DNA of 64,000 nt from Polymorphobacter multimanifer (GCF_014205635.1 NZ_JACIIV010000007.1:1-64000), one strand, 5' to 3'; counted from the first letter of the stretch, positions 16,369 to 25,743 are shown. The notes: generated from the letters alone by a model not told the origin. Made by a program: numbers and translations.

Positions 16369-18090
16369 TCAGCCTGTATGGACGCCCCGATAATGCTTGC
16401 GAAGCGTCACCTTGTCGATCTTTCCCGAGCCCAGCTTGGGCAGCTGCTCGCTCGAGAACCACAGCCGCGCCGGCACCTTGAAGCTCGCCAGGTCGCGCTT
16501 CACAAACTCGATCAGCGCTTCGCCCTCGAGTGCTGCGCCGTCCTTGGCGTGCACCACCGCCCCCACGATCTCGCCGAGCCGCTCGTCGGGAAGCCCGAAC
16601 ACACACGCCTCCGCCACCGCCGGGTGCGCATAAAGCGCCGCTTCCACTTCCTGGCACGAGATATTCTCGCCGCCCCGGATGATGATGTCCTTCTTGCGGT
16701 CGACGATGAACAGATAATCATCCTCGTCGAGATACCCCAGGTCGCCCGAGCGGAACCAGCCATCGCCGGGGAAGGCCTCGGCGGTGGCGTCGGGCTTCAT
16801 CCAGTAGCCGCGCACATTGGCCGCCGAGCGCAGGCACACCTCGCCCACCTCGCCCGCCGGCAGCGCCACCGCGCAATCGGCGGCATCGGCGGCAACAATG
16901 CGAATCTCCACCAGCGGCGGCGAGGCACGGCCGGTGGAATTGGGCTTGGCGCGATAGTTGTCGCGCAAATTGCCGGCCCCCACGCCATTGGTCTCGGTCA
17001 GCCCATAGCCCTGCAGCGGGTTCTTGCCCGGCAGCTCCTTGATCAGCCGTTCGACATGCTCGGGTGGCCGCGGTGCCCCGCCGGACGCGATATCGACCAG
17101 CGACGAGGTGTCGTACTTCGCCCGGCCGGGGTGCATCATCATCTCGAGGCTCATGGTGGGCACGCCGACGAAATAGGTGGCGCGTTCCTTCTCGATCAGC
17201 CGCAGCGCCTCGCCGGCATCCCATTTGTGCATGATCACCATCTTGCGGCCGATCGCGACCGAAACGAGCATCACCGGCACCGAGCCGGTGATGTGGAACA
17301 GCGGCACATTGAGCAGCATCACCTGCTGCGCCGGCGGGGCGATCCCCTGCTGCTGTGCCAGGCTGAGCAGCGCCAGCCCCATCACCAGATAGTTCATCGT
17401 GCCCGACACCACGCCGCGATGCGTCGACACCGCCCCCTTGGGATGGCCGGTCGACCCCGAGGTGTACATGATCGTGGCATCGTCCTCGGGGCTGATCTCG
17501 GGGAGGAACCAGGTCGTATCCGGCGAGGCCGCCATCTCGTCCTCGGAGCGCGCAAAGCCCAGCTCGTTCGCCACTTCGGCACTCGTCCGCACCGTCAGCA
17601 CGCAACCGGCATAGCCCGCCGCCTTCACCCGCCGAGCCCGCTCCTCATCGGCGAGCACCAGCCGCGTGCCTGAATCCTTCAGGCCGTAGTCGAGCTCCTC
17701 GGCGGTCCACCAGGCGTTCATCGGCACGGCAACGCCACCCAGATGCGTGATGGCGATAAACGCCTCCACCCATTCGGGATAGTTGCGCATCGCGATCGCA
17801 ACCCGGTCGCCCTTGGCGATGCCATGGCGGTGCTGCAGCATCGCCGCCATCCGCAGGCTGCGCGCCTGCACCTGCGGAAAGGTCAGCCGCTCGTCGCCAT
17901 AGACAAGAAATTCCTTGTCGGCGTTGACCGCGAAGAAATAGGCAAAGAAATCGCGCAGATTGGCAGGGGCCGCCGAAAACACCGGCAGCGTGACACCGCG
18001 CACAACAGCCTCCCCCACCGCCAGCGGCCCACCGGGGGCGATGATCTGCGCCACGGTGGCATCGATGGCAGTGTCGAGTGCGCTCTTCAT
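16369..18090 (-). CDS. Acyl-CoA synthetase (class I adenylate-forming enzyme)
   Basis: This 573-residue AMP-binding ligase activates a carboxylic acid to its CoA thioester through an acyl-adenylate. It shows the P-loop IMYTSGSTGHPKGAVSTHRG, GYGLTETNG, SGDLGYLDEDDYLFIVDRKKD with IIIRGGENISCQEVE, and the catalytic Lys region LPKLGSGKIDK. Length and motifs fit medium- or long-chain fatty acyl or aromatic acid ligases. The start is the ATG at 18090 after GGGGA; the TTG at 18102 is not preferred. It lies 77 bases after two acyl-CoA dehydrogenases on the same strand, suggesting an acid-activation plus beta-oxidation operon. Confidence 0.93.
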   Translation of the reverse strand: MKSALDTAIDATVAQIIAPGGPLAVGEAVVRGVTLPVFSAAPANLRDFFAYFFAVNADKEFLVYGDERLTFPQVQARSLRMAAMLQHRHGIAKGDRVAIAMRNYPEWVEAFIAITHLGGVAVPMNAWWTAEELDYGLKDSGTRLVLADEERARRVKAAGYAGCVLTVRTSAEVANELGFARSEDEMAASPDTTWFLPEISPEDDATIMYTSGSTGHPKGAVSTHRGVVSGTMNYLVMGLALLSLAQQQGIAPPAQQVMLLNVPLFHITGSVPVMLVSVAIGRKMVIMHKWDAGEALRLIEKERATYFVGVPTMSLEMMMHPGRAKYDTSSLVDIASGGAPRPPEHVERLIKELPGKNPLQGYGLTETNGVGAGNLRDNYRAKPNSTGRASPPLVEIRIVAADAADCAVALPAGEVGEVCLRSAANVRGYWMKPDATAEAFPGDGWFRSGDLGYLDEDDYLFIVDRKKDIIIRGGENISCQEVEAALYAHPAVAEACVFGLPDERLGEIVGAVVHAKDGAALEGEALIEFVKRDLASFKVPARLWFSSEQLPKLGSGKIDKVTLRKHYRGVHTG

Positions 18091-18167
18091 AACTTTCCCC
18101 AAGGAAGCCGCACCGTGTCTCCGGCGCTTGCAGGCGCCATTTGTGCCAAGGTCGGCACGCTTGGCAA

Positions 18168-19307
18168 CTAATAACCGATCATCAACGCCATCCGGTCGCC
18201 ATGAAAGCCCGAATCACCGAACGTCTCCGCCGCCGCCCGCGCCCGCTTCATGAAGAAGCCGATGTCGTAATCGTCGCTCATGCCGATCCCGCCATGCATC
18301 TGCACCGCCTCGTTGGTGGCAAGCTTCACCACATCGCCGGCCTTGGCCTTGGCCAGGCTCACGAACAGCGGCGCCTGCGCATCCCCGGCATCGAGCGCCT
18401 GCAAGGCCCGCAGCGTCGCCGAGCGTGCCAGTTCGATCTCGCAGAACAGATGCGCCGCACGGTGCTGCAGCGCCTGGAAGCTGCCGATCTTCGCCCCGAA
18501 CTGCTCGCGCTGCTTCAGATAATCGACCGTGGTGGCAAAGCTCTGCCCCGCCACGCCGAGCATCTCCGCCGCCAGCCCGGCACGCCCCACATCGAGCACG
18601 GCTTCCAGCAGCCGCCCGCCCTTGCCAACCTCGCCGAGCACATCGGCGCCATCGACCTCGACGCCGTCCAATGTCACCCGCGCCGTCCCGCGGCTGTCGA
18701 CCATCGATCGCCGGGCAATGCTCACCCCGGCGGCATTGGCCGGCACGAGAAACAGCGTGATGCCCTTGCGGTCCCCCGTCTCGCCGTCGGTCCGCGCCGC
18801 CACGATCAGCCAGTCGGCCGCCCCGCCATCGAGCACGAACGGCTTGATGCCGCTCAGCCGAAAGCCATTGCCCGAAGGCTCGGCGAAGGTCGCGACATGA
18901 AAGGGCGCATGCCGCGCCGCCTCGTCCGCCGCCAGCGCAAACAGCCGCTCGCCCGCCGCGATCAGCGGCAGATGGTTCGCCTGCTGCTCGGCCGTGCCCC
19001 CCTTCACCAGCGCCGTGGCCCCCAGAAGTGCGGTCGAAAGCATCGGCGCTGCCGACAGATTGCGCCCCATCGCCTCGAGCACCAGCCCGGCCTCGACCGC
19101 CCCCAGCCCGGCGCCGCCATGCGCCTCGGGCACCATCACGCCGGCAAAGCCCATCTCGGCCATCGCCTTCCAGGTGGCGCGCGAGAAGCCGATCGGATCA
19201 TTGGCATCGCGCAGCCGCCGATGCTCGGCCACCGGCGCCGCATCGGCAAAGAACCCGTCCGCCGCTTCGCGGATCATCTTCTGGTCGTCGTTCAGTACAA
19301 GCGCCAT
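18168..19307 (-). CDS. Acyl-CoA dehydrogenase, small partner of the downstream-reading pair
   Basis: This 379-residue FAD acyl-CoA dehydrogenase shows AEMGFAGVMVPEAHGGAGLG, GVEVDGADVLGEVGKGG and, near the end, QREQFGAKIGSFQALQHR and EAVQMHGGIGMSDDYDIG. The active-site Glu of the family normally falls just outside such motifs and I cannot assign it. It follows the acyl-CoA dehydrogenase at 19309 with one base between stop and the ATG at 19307, GGGAG preceding. Paired acyl-CoA dehydrogenases encoded side by side often form a heteromer acting on steroid or bulky acyl-CoAs (known for actinobacterial FadE pairs); applying that here is inference. Confidence 0.88.
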   Translation of the reverse strand: MALVLNDDQKMIREAADGFFADAAPVAEHRRLRDANDPIGFSRATWKAMAEMGFAGVMVPEAHGGAGLGAVEAGLVLEAMGRNLSAAPMLSTALLGATALVKGGTAEQQANHLPLIAAGERLFALAADEAARHAPFHVATFAEPSGNGFRLSGIKPFVLDGGAADWLIVAARTDGETGDRKGITLFLVPANAAGVSIARRSMVDSRGTARVTLDGVEVDGADVLGEVGKGGRLLEAVLDVGRAGLAAEMLGVAGQSFATTVDYLKQREQFGAKIGSFQALQHRAAHLFCEIELARSATLRALQALDAGDAQAPLFVSLAKAKAGDVVKLATNEAVQMHGGIGMSDDYDIGFFMKRARAAAETFGDSGFHGDRMALMIGY

Positions 19308-19308
19308 C

Positions 19309-20481
19309 TCAAGCTCCCGGAAGTGCAAGCACGCGCTTGGCGATGATGTTCAACTGCACTTCGCTGGTGCCGCCCTCGATCGAATTGGCGCGGCTGCGCA
19401 GCCAGGAGCGCGCCAGGTCACCTTCGCCCTCGTTGTCGCCCTCCCAGGCCAGCGCGTCCGAGCCATTGACGCTCATCAGCAACTCCATCCGCTGCTTGTT
19501 GAGCTCCGTGCCATAGTATTTGAGCATCGAGCTGAGCGCCCCCGTTCCCTGCCCGGCGCGCGCCTCGTCCTTCACCCGCTCCATCGTCAGCAGAAACGCC
19601 CAGGCATCGACCTCATGGCGAATGATCTCGGCGCGCAGCAGCGGGTCGATATTCTCGCCGAGCACCTTCTTCGCGATCTGCGAAACGCTCGACCGCGTGT
19701 CGGCCCCGTCCATCCCGCCGATCATCTCGCGCTCGTGCGTCAGCAGATACTTCGCAATGTCCCAGCCCTTGCCGGCCTTGCCCATCAGGTTTTCCACCGG
19801 CACGCGCACATTGTCGAAGAAGGTCTGGCAAAAGGGCGAGGCCCCCGAAATCAGCCGGATCGGCGAGGTGCTCACCCCCTCGCTCGCCATGTCGAACAGC
19901 AGGAACGAAATGCCGAGATGCTTCGCTGCCGCCATATCGGTGCGCACCAGGCAGAAGATCCAGTCCGCCTTGTCGGCATAGCTCGTCCAGACCTTCTGGC
20001 CGTTGACGACGAAGTGGTCACCCTCCCGCACCGCCGAAGTGCGCAGCGAGGCAAGATCGCTCCCCGCCCCCGGCTCTGAATAGCCCTGGCACCAGCGGAT
20101 CTCGCCGCGCGCGATCTTCGGCAGATGCTCGAGCTTCTGCGCCTCGCTGCCATATTTCAGCAGGGCCGGCCCCAGCATCCAGATGCCGAAGCTCGAAAGC
20201 GGCGGCCGCGCCCTGATCGCGCGCATCTCCTGCGCCAGCACCTTCGCCTCCGCACGGCTCAGCCCGCCGCCGCCATAAGCCACAGGCCATTCGGGCACCG
20301 TCCAGCCCTTCGCCGCCATCGCATCGAGCCACTGCTTCTGCTCAGGGCTGGAAAAGACGAAGTTCCGCCCGCCCCAGCACACATCCTCCTCGCGCTTGAC
20401 CGGTGCGCGCATCGCAGCGGGGCAATTGGCTTCCAACCACGCTCGCGCTTCTGCGCGGAAGCTCTCCAGATCATCAGCCAT
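19309..20481 (-). CDS. Acyl-CoA dehydrogenase, large partner
   Basis: This 390-residue enzyme shows WPVAYGGGGLSRAEAKVLAQE, YSEPGAGSDLASLRT (FAD/substrate loop), GQKVWTSYADKADW and the C-terminal SIEGGTSEVQLNIIAKRVL. The last motif is that of typical dehydrogenases whose catalytic Glu lies close by. The ATG at 20481 follows GGGAGAG; the longer frame to 20562 lacks homology. It is first in the leftward cluster 20481 to 15812 and divergent from lgt, 95 bases away. Electrons would go to ETF. Confidence 0.9.
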   Translation of the reverse strand: MADDLESFRAEARAWLEANCPAAMRAPVKREEDVCWGGRNFVFSSPEQKQWLDAMAAKGWTVPEWPVAYGGGGLSRAEAKVLAQEMRAIRARPPLSSFGIWMLGPALLKYGSEAQKLEHLPKIARGEIRWCQGYSEPGAGSDLASLRTSAVREGDHFVVNGQKVWTSYADKADWIFCLVRTDMAAAKHLGISFLLFDMASEGVSTSPIRLISGASPFCQTFFDNVRVPVENLMGKAGKGWDIAKYLLTHEREMIGGMDGADTRSSVSQIAKKVLGENIDPLLRAEIIRHEVDAWAFLLTMERVKDEARAGQGTGALSSMLKYYGTELNKQRMELLMSVNGSDALAWEGDNEGEGDLARSWLRSRANSIEGGTSEVQLNIIAKRVLALPGA

Positions 20482-20576
20482 CACGCTCTCCCACTGGCAA
20501 AATCCATCCCCGCAGTTATGGTGCGCGGCATCCAAGGGGGCAAGCCGGTCCGCCCTTGGCAATATGAGAGGGTCGC

Positions 20577-21437
20577 GTGCTCGCGTATCTGCAGACCGCG
20601 CTGGATTTCACCAGCCTCGGGCTCAGCCCCGAAATCTTCACCATCCCCGGCTTCAGCCTGTTCGGGCTCGATCTGGGGCCGTTCGCGCTGCGCTGGTACA
20701 GCCTCGCCTATATCGCCGCCATCGGCTTCGGCTGGTGGCAGCTCGGCCGCATGATCAAGCTGCCGCACCCGGTGATGAACGCCGAGCAGCTCGACAACTA
20801 CATCACCTGGGCGGCACTCGGCGTCATCCTCGGCGGCCGGCTCGGCTATGTCCTCTTCTACAACCCGACGAAATATCTGGCCGATCCGCTCGCCATCCTG
20901 CGGCTCTGGGATGGCGGCATGAGCTTCCACGGCGGCTGTGCCGGCGTCATCATCGCCTGCCTCGCCTTCGGCCGCTCGCAGAACATCTCCGGCCTGCGAA
21001 TCCTCGATGCCGTCGCCACCGTCAGCCCCTTCGGGCTCCTGTGTGGCCGCCTCGCCAATTTCATCAACGGCGAGCTCTACGGCCGCGCCACCGGCACCGA
21101 ATGGGGAATCATCTTCCCCGGCGGCGGCCCCGAGCCGCGTCACCCCTCGCAGCTCTACGAAGCCGCCCTCGAAGGCGTGCTGCTGTTCGCAGTGTTGCAA
21201 TGGCTGCACTGGAAGACCGGCGCCCGGCTCCGCCCCGGCCTTCTCTCGGGCGTCTTCGGCGTCGGCTACGGCCTCTCGCGTTTCATCGTGGAAAACTTCC
21301 GCGAGCCCGATGTCCAGCTCGGCATCCTTTCGACCGGCCTCACCATGGGCCAGACCCTCACCCTGCCGATCATCCTCGCCGGCCTCTTCCTCATCTGGCG
21401 CGCGCGGTCGCGCCAGCCTGTCGGGGCGCTGGCTTGA
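20577..21437 (+). CDS. lgt: Prolipoprotein diacylglyceryl transferase
   Basis: This 286-residue inner-membrane enzyme transfers diacylglycerol from phosphatidylglycerol to the lipobox Cys of prolipoproteins, the first step of lipoprotein maturation. Several transmembrane helices are seen. The family signature is present in GGMSFHGGCAGV and in GRLANFINGELYGRATGTEWG (the N of the latter is invariant), with RHPSQLYEA later. The start is GTG at 20577. The stop overlaps the TTG start of the next gene. The lipoproteins it would modify include the NlpD-like and LpoA-like products in this window. Confidence 0.97.
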   Translation: MLAYLQTALDFTSLGLSPEIFTIPGFSLFGLDLGPFALRWYSLAYIAAIGFGWWQLGRMIKLPHPVMNAEQLDNYITWAALGVILGGRLGYVLFYNPTKYLADPLAILRLWDGGMSFHGGCAGVIIACLAFGRSQNISGLRILDAVATVSPFGLLCGRLANFINGELYGRATGTEWGIIFPGGGPEPRHPSQLYEAALEGVLLFAVLQWLHWKTGARLRPGLLSGVFGVGYGLSRFIVENFREPDVQLGILSTGLTMGQTLTLPIILAGLFLIWRARSRQPVGALA

Positions 21438-22423
21438 CCGAGCTTGCGGACGCCCTTGCGGCCCGCATCGCAAGCGACGGCCCGCTTCGCCTCGATGCCT
21501 GGATGGCGGCGTGCAACAGCCATTATTACGCCGCCCAGGATCCGCTGGGCCGCGATTTCACCACCGCCCCCGAAGTCAGCCAGCTGTTCGGCGAGATGAT
21601 CGGCGGCTGGATCGGCGATCTCTGGCTCCGCGCCGGCCAGCCCCCCCTCACCCTCGTCGAGCTCGGCCCCGGCCGCGGCACCCTGATGGCCGATGCCCTG
21701 CGGCTGCTGGCGCGCATCCCCGGCTTCACCCCAAGTCTGGCCCTCGTCGAAACCTCGCCAACGCTGCGCGCCGTCCAAGCCACAACGCTCGCGCAACACC
21801 CCCCCGAATGGCACGACGACTTGTCGACGCTGCCCACCGACACCGCCCTCATCGTCATCGCCAACGAATTCTTCGACGCCCTGCCCATCCGCCAGCATCT
21901 GGGCCAGGGTCAGGAGCGCGCCGTGGGCCATAACGGCGAGCGCTTCCTCGCCGCCACCCTCCCCTCCCCCGAAACCACTTCCCAGGAGCGAAACGAAACC
22001 GGCGAAGCCCTCATCGCCACCCTCGCCGCCCGGCTCAGGGCGCAGGGCGGTGCCGCCCTCATCATCGACTATGGCCAGTCGGAAACCGCCGCCGACACGC
22101 TGCAAGCCATCCGCGCAGGCACCCCGCACGACCCTTTTTCATCCCCCGGCGAGGCGGATCTGACCGCGCATGTCGCTTTTTCAGCCCTCCAGCACGCCGC
22201 AAATCTCCCCTCCCACGGCCCAATCCCCCAGGGCCGGTTCCTCGCAGCACTCGGCATCCACAGCCGCGCCGCCGCCCTCTCCCGCGGCAAACCCATCGCA
22301 GAAGCGGCAAAGATCGCCGCCGGCCTTGCCCGCCTCACAGCGCCTGCGCAAATGGGTGCGCTGTTCAAGGCCATGGCCCTCACCAGCCCCGGCTGGCCCA
22401 CCCCCGCAGGATTCGACGCATGA
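21434..22423 (+). CDS. MidA/NDUFAF7-type SAM-dependent methyltransferase
   Basis: This 329-residue protein shows YYAAQDPLGRDFTTAPEVSQLFGEM, the SAM loop VELGPGRGTLMADAL, and IANEFFDALPIRQ. These motifs define the MidA/NDUFAF7 family; the mitochondrial member methylates an arginine of complex I subunit NDUFS2. The start is TTG at 21434, overlapping the lgt stop as TTGA; no ATG lies near the conserved N-terminus. The unusual start suggests translation depends on coupling to lgt. It ends in an ATGA overlap with the GNAT gene. Bacterial targets are unproven. Confidence 0.88.
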   Translation: MTELADALAARIASDGPLRLDAWMAACNSHYYAAQDPLGRDFTTAPEVSQLFGEMIGGWIGDLWLRAGQPPLTLVELGPGRGTLMADALRLLARIPGFTPSLALVETSPTLRAVQATTLAQHPPEWHDDLSTLPTDTALIVIANEFFDALPIRQHLGQGQERAVGHNGERFLAATLPSPETTSQERNETGEALIATLAARLRAQGGAALIIDYGQSETAADTLQAIRAGTPHDPFSSPGEADLTAHVAFSALQHAANLPSHGPIPQGRFLAALGIHSRAAALSRGKPIAEAAKIAAGLARLTAPAQMGALFKAMALTSPGWPTPAGFDA

Positions 22424-22929
22424 TCCACTACCGCGATGCCGAGCCCCATGAAGGCGCCACGCTCGGCGGCATCGCCCGCGCCACCTTCATCGAAACCTTC
22501 GGCCACCTCTACAATCTCAACGACTTGGCGAGCTTCCTCGAAAAAGGCTCCGACACCGCCCAGTCCACCGAGCTCGCCGACCCCGCCCTGGAAGTCCGCT
22601 TCGCCTGCGCGGGCAGCACCCCCATCGGCTTCGCCAAGCTGAGCGGCATCACCCTCCCCGTCGAGCCGGCCGGCCCCGCCATCGAACTCCGCCAGCTCTA
22701 CATCTTCAAGCCCTGGCACGGACAGGGCATCGCCGAGGCGCTGATGGACTGGGTGCACACCCGCGCCGCCGCCCGGAGTGCACAGGAAATCTGGCTCTCG
22801 GTCTGGGCCGAAAACCACCGCGCCAGGCGCTTCTACGCCCGCCAGGGCTTCACCGAAATCCGCCCCTATGCCTTTATGGTGGGCGAACAGGCCGATGAGG
22901 ACATCTTGTGCAGGAAGGTCCTGAAATGA
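22420..22929 (+). CDS. GNAT family N-acetyltransferase
   Basis: This 169-residue acetyltransferase uses acetyl-CoA. The central strand-turn IELRQLYIFKPWHGQGIAEALM carries the pyrophosphate-binding loop (here WHGQGIA), and a C-terminal NHRARRFYARQGFTEI completes the fold. The substrate cannot be deduced; similar genes are annotated as amino-acid or spermidine-type transferases. It overlaps both neighbours by four bases (ATGA at 22420 and 22926), placing it firmly in the lgt-midA-GNAT-pgeF transcript. Confidence 0.9.
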   Translation: MIHYRDAEPHEGATLGGIARATFIETFGHLYNLNDLASFLEKGSDTAQSTELADPALEVRFACAGSTPIGFAKLSGITLPVEPAGPAIELRQLYIFKPWHGQGIAEALMDWVHTRAAARSAQEIWLSVWAENHRARRFYARQGFTEIRPYAFMVGEQADEDILCRKVLK

Positions 22930-23693
22930 CCGAAGTCCCCTTCGTCAGCGTCCCCCAGCTCGCCACCCCGCACGGCTTCCTCACCCGCCAGGGCGGCACA
23001 TCGACCGGCCTTTACGCCAGCCTGAACGTCGGACTCGGTTCCGACGACACCTTCGAAAACGTGCGGGAAAACCGCCGCCGCGCCGTGGCAGCCGCCACCC
23101 CCGGCGCCGCCCTCGCTACCCTCCACCAGGTCCACAGCTGCGACGTCATCACCATCACCACCCCCTTCCCCGATGCCGACCGTCCCCACGCCGATGCCAT
23201 GGTCAGCAACACCCCCGGCGTGGCACTCGGCATCCTCACCGCCGACTGCGCTCCCATCCTCTTCCATGACGCCAAGGCCAAGGTGATCGGCGCCGCCCAC
23301 AGCGGCTGGAAAGGCACCCTCGGCAACATTGCCGCCGCCACCGTCGATGCCATGGTCGCCCTCGGCGCCGCTCCCGAGCGCATCACCGCCGCCATCGGCC
23401 CCTGCATCCAGCGCGCCAGCTACGAGGTCGACGACGCCTTCCGCGACCGCTTCCTCGCCCAGGACCCGGAATTCGCGCACTTCTTCACCCAGGGCCGCCC
23501 CGGCCACGCCCATTTCGACATGCCCGGCCTCATCGCCCTCAGCCTTGCGCGCGCCGGCGTCCGCACCATCATCACCACCGGCCACGACACGCTCACCAAC
23601 CCCGATCTCTGGTTCAGCTACCGCCGCACCACCCACCGCGCCGAGCCCGATTATGGGCGCCAGATCTCCTTGATCGCCCTCGCTAGCGCATGA
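22926..23693 (+). CDS. pgeF: Peptidoglycan editing factor PgeF (YfiH, laccase-domain)
   Basis: This 255-residue cytosolic protein of the multicopper-oxidase-like YfiH family is known to remove mis-incorporated serine from peptidoglycan precursors in E. coli. It shows FLTRQGGTSTGLYASLNVG, LHQVHSC, ADCAPILF, AAHSGWKGTLGN and GPCIQRASYEVD, which carry the metal-binding His and Cys residues. The ATGA overlap with the GNAT gene sets the start at 22926. It is last in the lgt operon, giving two envelope functions in one transcript. Its 3' end overlaps the convergent next gene by 11 bases. Confidence 0.95.
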   Translation: MTEVPFVSVPQLATPHGFLTRQGGTSTGLYASLNVGLGSDDTFENVRENRRRAVAAATPGAALATLHQVHSCDVITITTPFPDADRPHADAMVSNTPGVALGILTADCAPILFHDAKAKVIGAAHSGWKGTLGNIAAATVDAMVALGAAPERITAAIGPCIQRASYEVDDAFRDRFLAQDPEFAHFFTQGRPGHAHFDMPGLIALSLARAGVRTIITTGHDTLTNPDLWFSYRRTTHRAEPDYGRQISLIALASA

Positions 23694-24438
23694 GCCATGC
23701 CGGCCAGACGAGCATCGCCAACGCCATCGCCACCATCATCAAATTCTCGGTCAGCGAAACAAAACCCAGCGGCACGTTCGAATTGCCCCCCACGCACGCA
23801 CATTTGAGCTCGCGCTTCTGCACATACACCGCGTTGATCACCGACACCGCGCCAACACCGCCGATGAACAGCGCCACCGGAACCGACAGCCACGGCAGCA
23901 CGCCGCCAAGCATCAGCACCCCGGCCAGCGCTTCCGCAAAGGGATATACATAGGCATAGGGCACCCAGCGCCGCGCGAGCAGGTCATAGCCCAGGAACAT
24001 CGTCGCAAAGCCTTCGAGGTCCTGCAGCTTCTGCACCGCCAGAATGCACATGGCGATCGCGATGAACCATCCTGGCGTCCGAACCGTCAACAGCGCGCCG
24101 CTGGCCGCCCATGTCACTGCAACCGCCATTGCCGCCGCCATCGCGAAGATCGCGATCACCGGCCGGTAGCTGGTGGCATCGGGGTCGGCAATCGGCTTGC
24201 CCAGGAACCGCCGCACGTCGTCATGCCCGCCGATCCGCACGCCGTCGATGAACGTCTGCGGCGTCGTCTTCACGTCATGCTCGGCCTTGAAGGCATCGGT
24301 TTCGGCACGCGTCGTCAGCCAGCGATCGTCGACCGCATAGCCCGCGCGGCCCAGCAGATAACGGCTCTTGATTCCATAGGGACAGACATGGTCGTCCGTC
24401 ACCATCCGGTAGAGCGTGGCTGTCTTCGTTGCACCCAT
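23683..24438 (-). CDS. Glutaredoxin-MauE/DoxX-like membrane fusion protein
   Basis: This 251-residue protein joins a glutaredoxin fold to a membrane part. The N-terminal glutaredoxin (1-80) has the redox motif VCPYG, with a single Cys because Gly replaces the second Cys of classical CPYC, and cis-Pro TTPQTF. Four or so helices follow, typical of MauE/DoxX. A late KCACVGG motif keeps a Cys pair characteristic of MauE-like redox proteins. It is probably an inner-membrane thiol relay; the partner is unknown. The monothiol motif is family-typical from memory, not a defect. It converges on pgeF and overlaps it by 11 bases. Confidence 0.85.
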   Translation of the reverse strand: MGATKTATLYRMVTDDHVCPYGIKSRYLLGRAGYAVDDRWLTTRAETDAFKAEHDVKTTPQTFIDGVRIGGHDDVRRFLGKPIADPDATSYRPVIAIFAMAAAMAVAVTWAASGALLTVRTPGWFIAIAMCILAVQKLQDLEGFATMFLGYDLLARRWVPYAYVYPFAEALAGVLMLGGVLPWLSVPVALFIGGVGAVSVINAVYVQKRELKCACVGGNSNVPLGFVSLTENLMMVAMALAMLVWPAWLMR

Positions 24439-24507
24439 GCTTCGCCTGCCAATTCCTGCGTTTCACGCATCATTGCACATCCGGCGTGAGCCTCAATGCG
24501 AGCGCCG

Positions 24508-25743
24508 CTACTCGCCGAAGCCGCGCGGCGCCGGTGACACCACGTTGAACTGCCCCTCGCCGATCTGCTCCACCTCGAGCGCGCGCTGTGCCACCCGGCT
24601 GCCGGCAAAGCGGAACGCGCCATCGATGCCGGCAAAGCCCTGCCGGCTGTCGAGCGCATCGGTCGGGAACGGCGAATCGATCTTCCAGCGGCCGGCAATC
24701 GAATTGACCAGCAGCACGGCATCATAGCCAAGGCTCGCCAGCCGCGACGGCGTGCTGTTGTAGCGGGCGCGGTAGCGCGTCGACAGCGTGCGGAAATTGC
24801 CATCGGGCACCGTGGCAAACAGCGCCCCCTTCATCGCGGCAGCGCGCGCCAGCCCCGGCTCGTTGTTCCAGAGCTCGGTGCCCAGCAGCGTCACCGTGCC
24901 CGGCGCGGCACCGAAGCGGCTGAGCGCAGGCAAAAACTGCGCCGAATTGCTGCCCGAATCGGCAATGAGCAGCGCCTGGAACGGCACCGGCGCCAGTTCC
25001 TGCGTGTTCGCCCGGCTGCGCGCGTCAAAGGCCGTCACGGTACGCACTGCCGCCCCCAGCTTCGCGGGCTCGCGCGTATAGCTGGCCACCGCAGTGGTGC
25101 GGCCACCCGCAGCTTCCACCGCGCGCACAAAGGCCGTCTGCGCACGCTGGCCATAGGTGCCGGCCGGCACCAGCGCTGCAAAGCGCTCCACCCCGCGGCT
25201 GCGCGCATAGGCCACCACCCGCGCGATCGCCTGCTCGGGCTGGAACCCCAGAATCCACACATTGCCGCCCGCCACCGAGACATCGTTCGAGAACGAGATC
25301 ACCGGCACCTGCCTGGCAACCGCCTGTGCGGCCACCGCGCGGACATCGCCCGCCAGCAGCGGCCCAAGGATCAGCCCGGCGCCTTCCGCCAGCGCCCGCG
25401 ACGCCGCCTGCGAAGCGCCAGGTGCGGTGTCATAGACACGCAAATTGATCTGCGCATTGCCAAGGTCGGTCAGCGCCAGGCTGGCGGCGTTGGCCATCGA
25501 TTGCCCCACCGGCGCATTGCTGCCCGTCAGCGGCACCAGCAGCGCCACACGATTCTGCTTGGCTTCGGGCAGCGGCAGCGGGATCGCCGCCTCGGGCGCC
25601 GCGATCACCGGCGGCGGCGGCGGCGGCGCACCGGTCGCCGGCCGGCGCTGCTGCGGCGCGCAGGCGGCCACCAGCAGGGTCAGGCCCAACCCCAAAGTGC
25701 GCCATACTTGCAGGCCATGGGGAGAAAGCGCCAAGGTACGCAT
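24508..25743 (-). CDS. LpoA-like penicillin-binding protein activator (lipoprotein)
   Basis: The product has 411 residues. The signal peptide ends in a lipobox (LLVAAC, lipid Cys at about 31). A proline-rich APPPPPPV linker follows, then a type I periplasmic-binding-protein fold as in the C-terminal domain of LpoA: VALLVPLTGSNAPVGQSM, ILGPLLAGDVRA, ALVPAGTYGQRAQ and ASLGYDAVLLVN. LpoA stimulates PBP1a; this shorter form lacks the N-terminal TPR domain. The ATG at 25743 is immediately adjacent to the rsmI start, the classical lpoA/rsmI divergent arrangement. Activation of a PBP is inferred from homology only. Confidence 0.9.
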   Translation of the reverse strand: MRTLALSPHGLQVWRTLGLGLTLLVAACAPQQRRPATGAPPPPPPVIAAPEAAIPLPLPEAKQNRVALLVPLTGSNAPVGQSMANAASLALTDLGNAQINLRVYDTAPGASQAASRALAEGAGLILGPLLAGDVRAVAAQAVARQVPVISFSNDVSVAGGNVWILGFQPEQAIARVVAYARSRGVERFAALVPAGTYGQRAQTAFVRAVEAAGGRTTAVASYTREPAKLGAAVRTVTAFDARSRANTQELAPVPFQALLIADSGSNSAQFLPALSRFGAAPGTVTLLGTELWNNEPGLARAAAMKGALFATVPDGNFRTLSTRYRARYNSTPSRLASLGYDAVLLVNSIAGRWKIDSPFPTDALDSRQGFAGIDGAFRFAGSRVAQRALEVEQIGEGQFNVVSPAPRGFGE

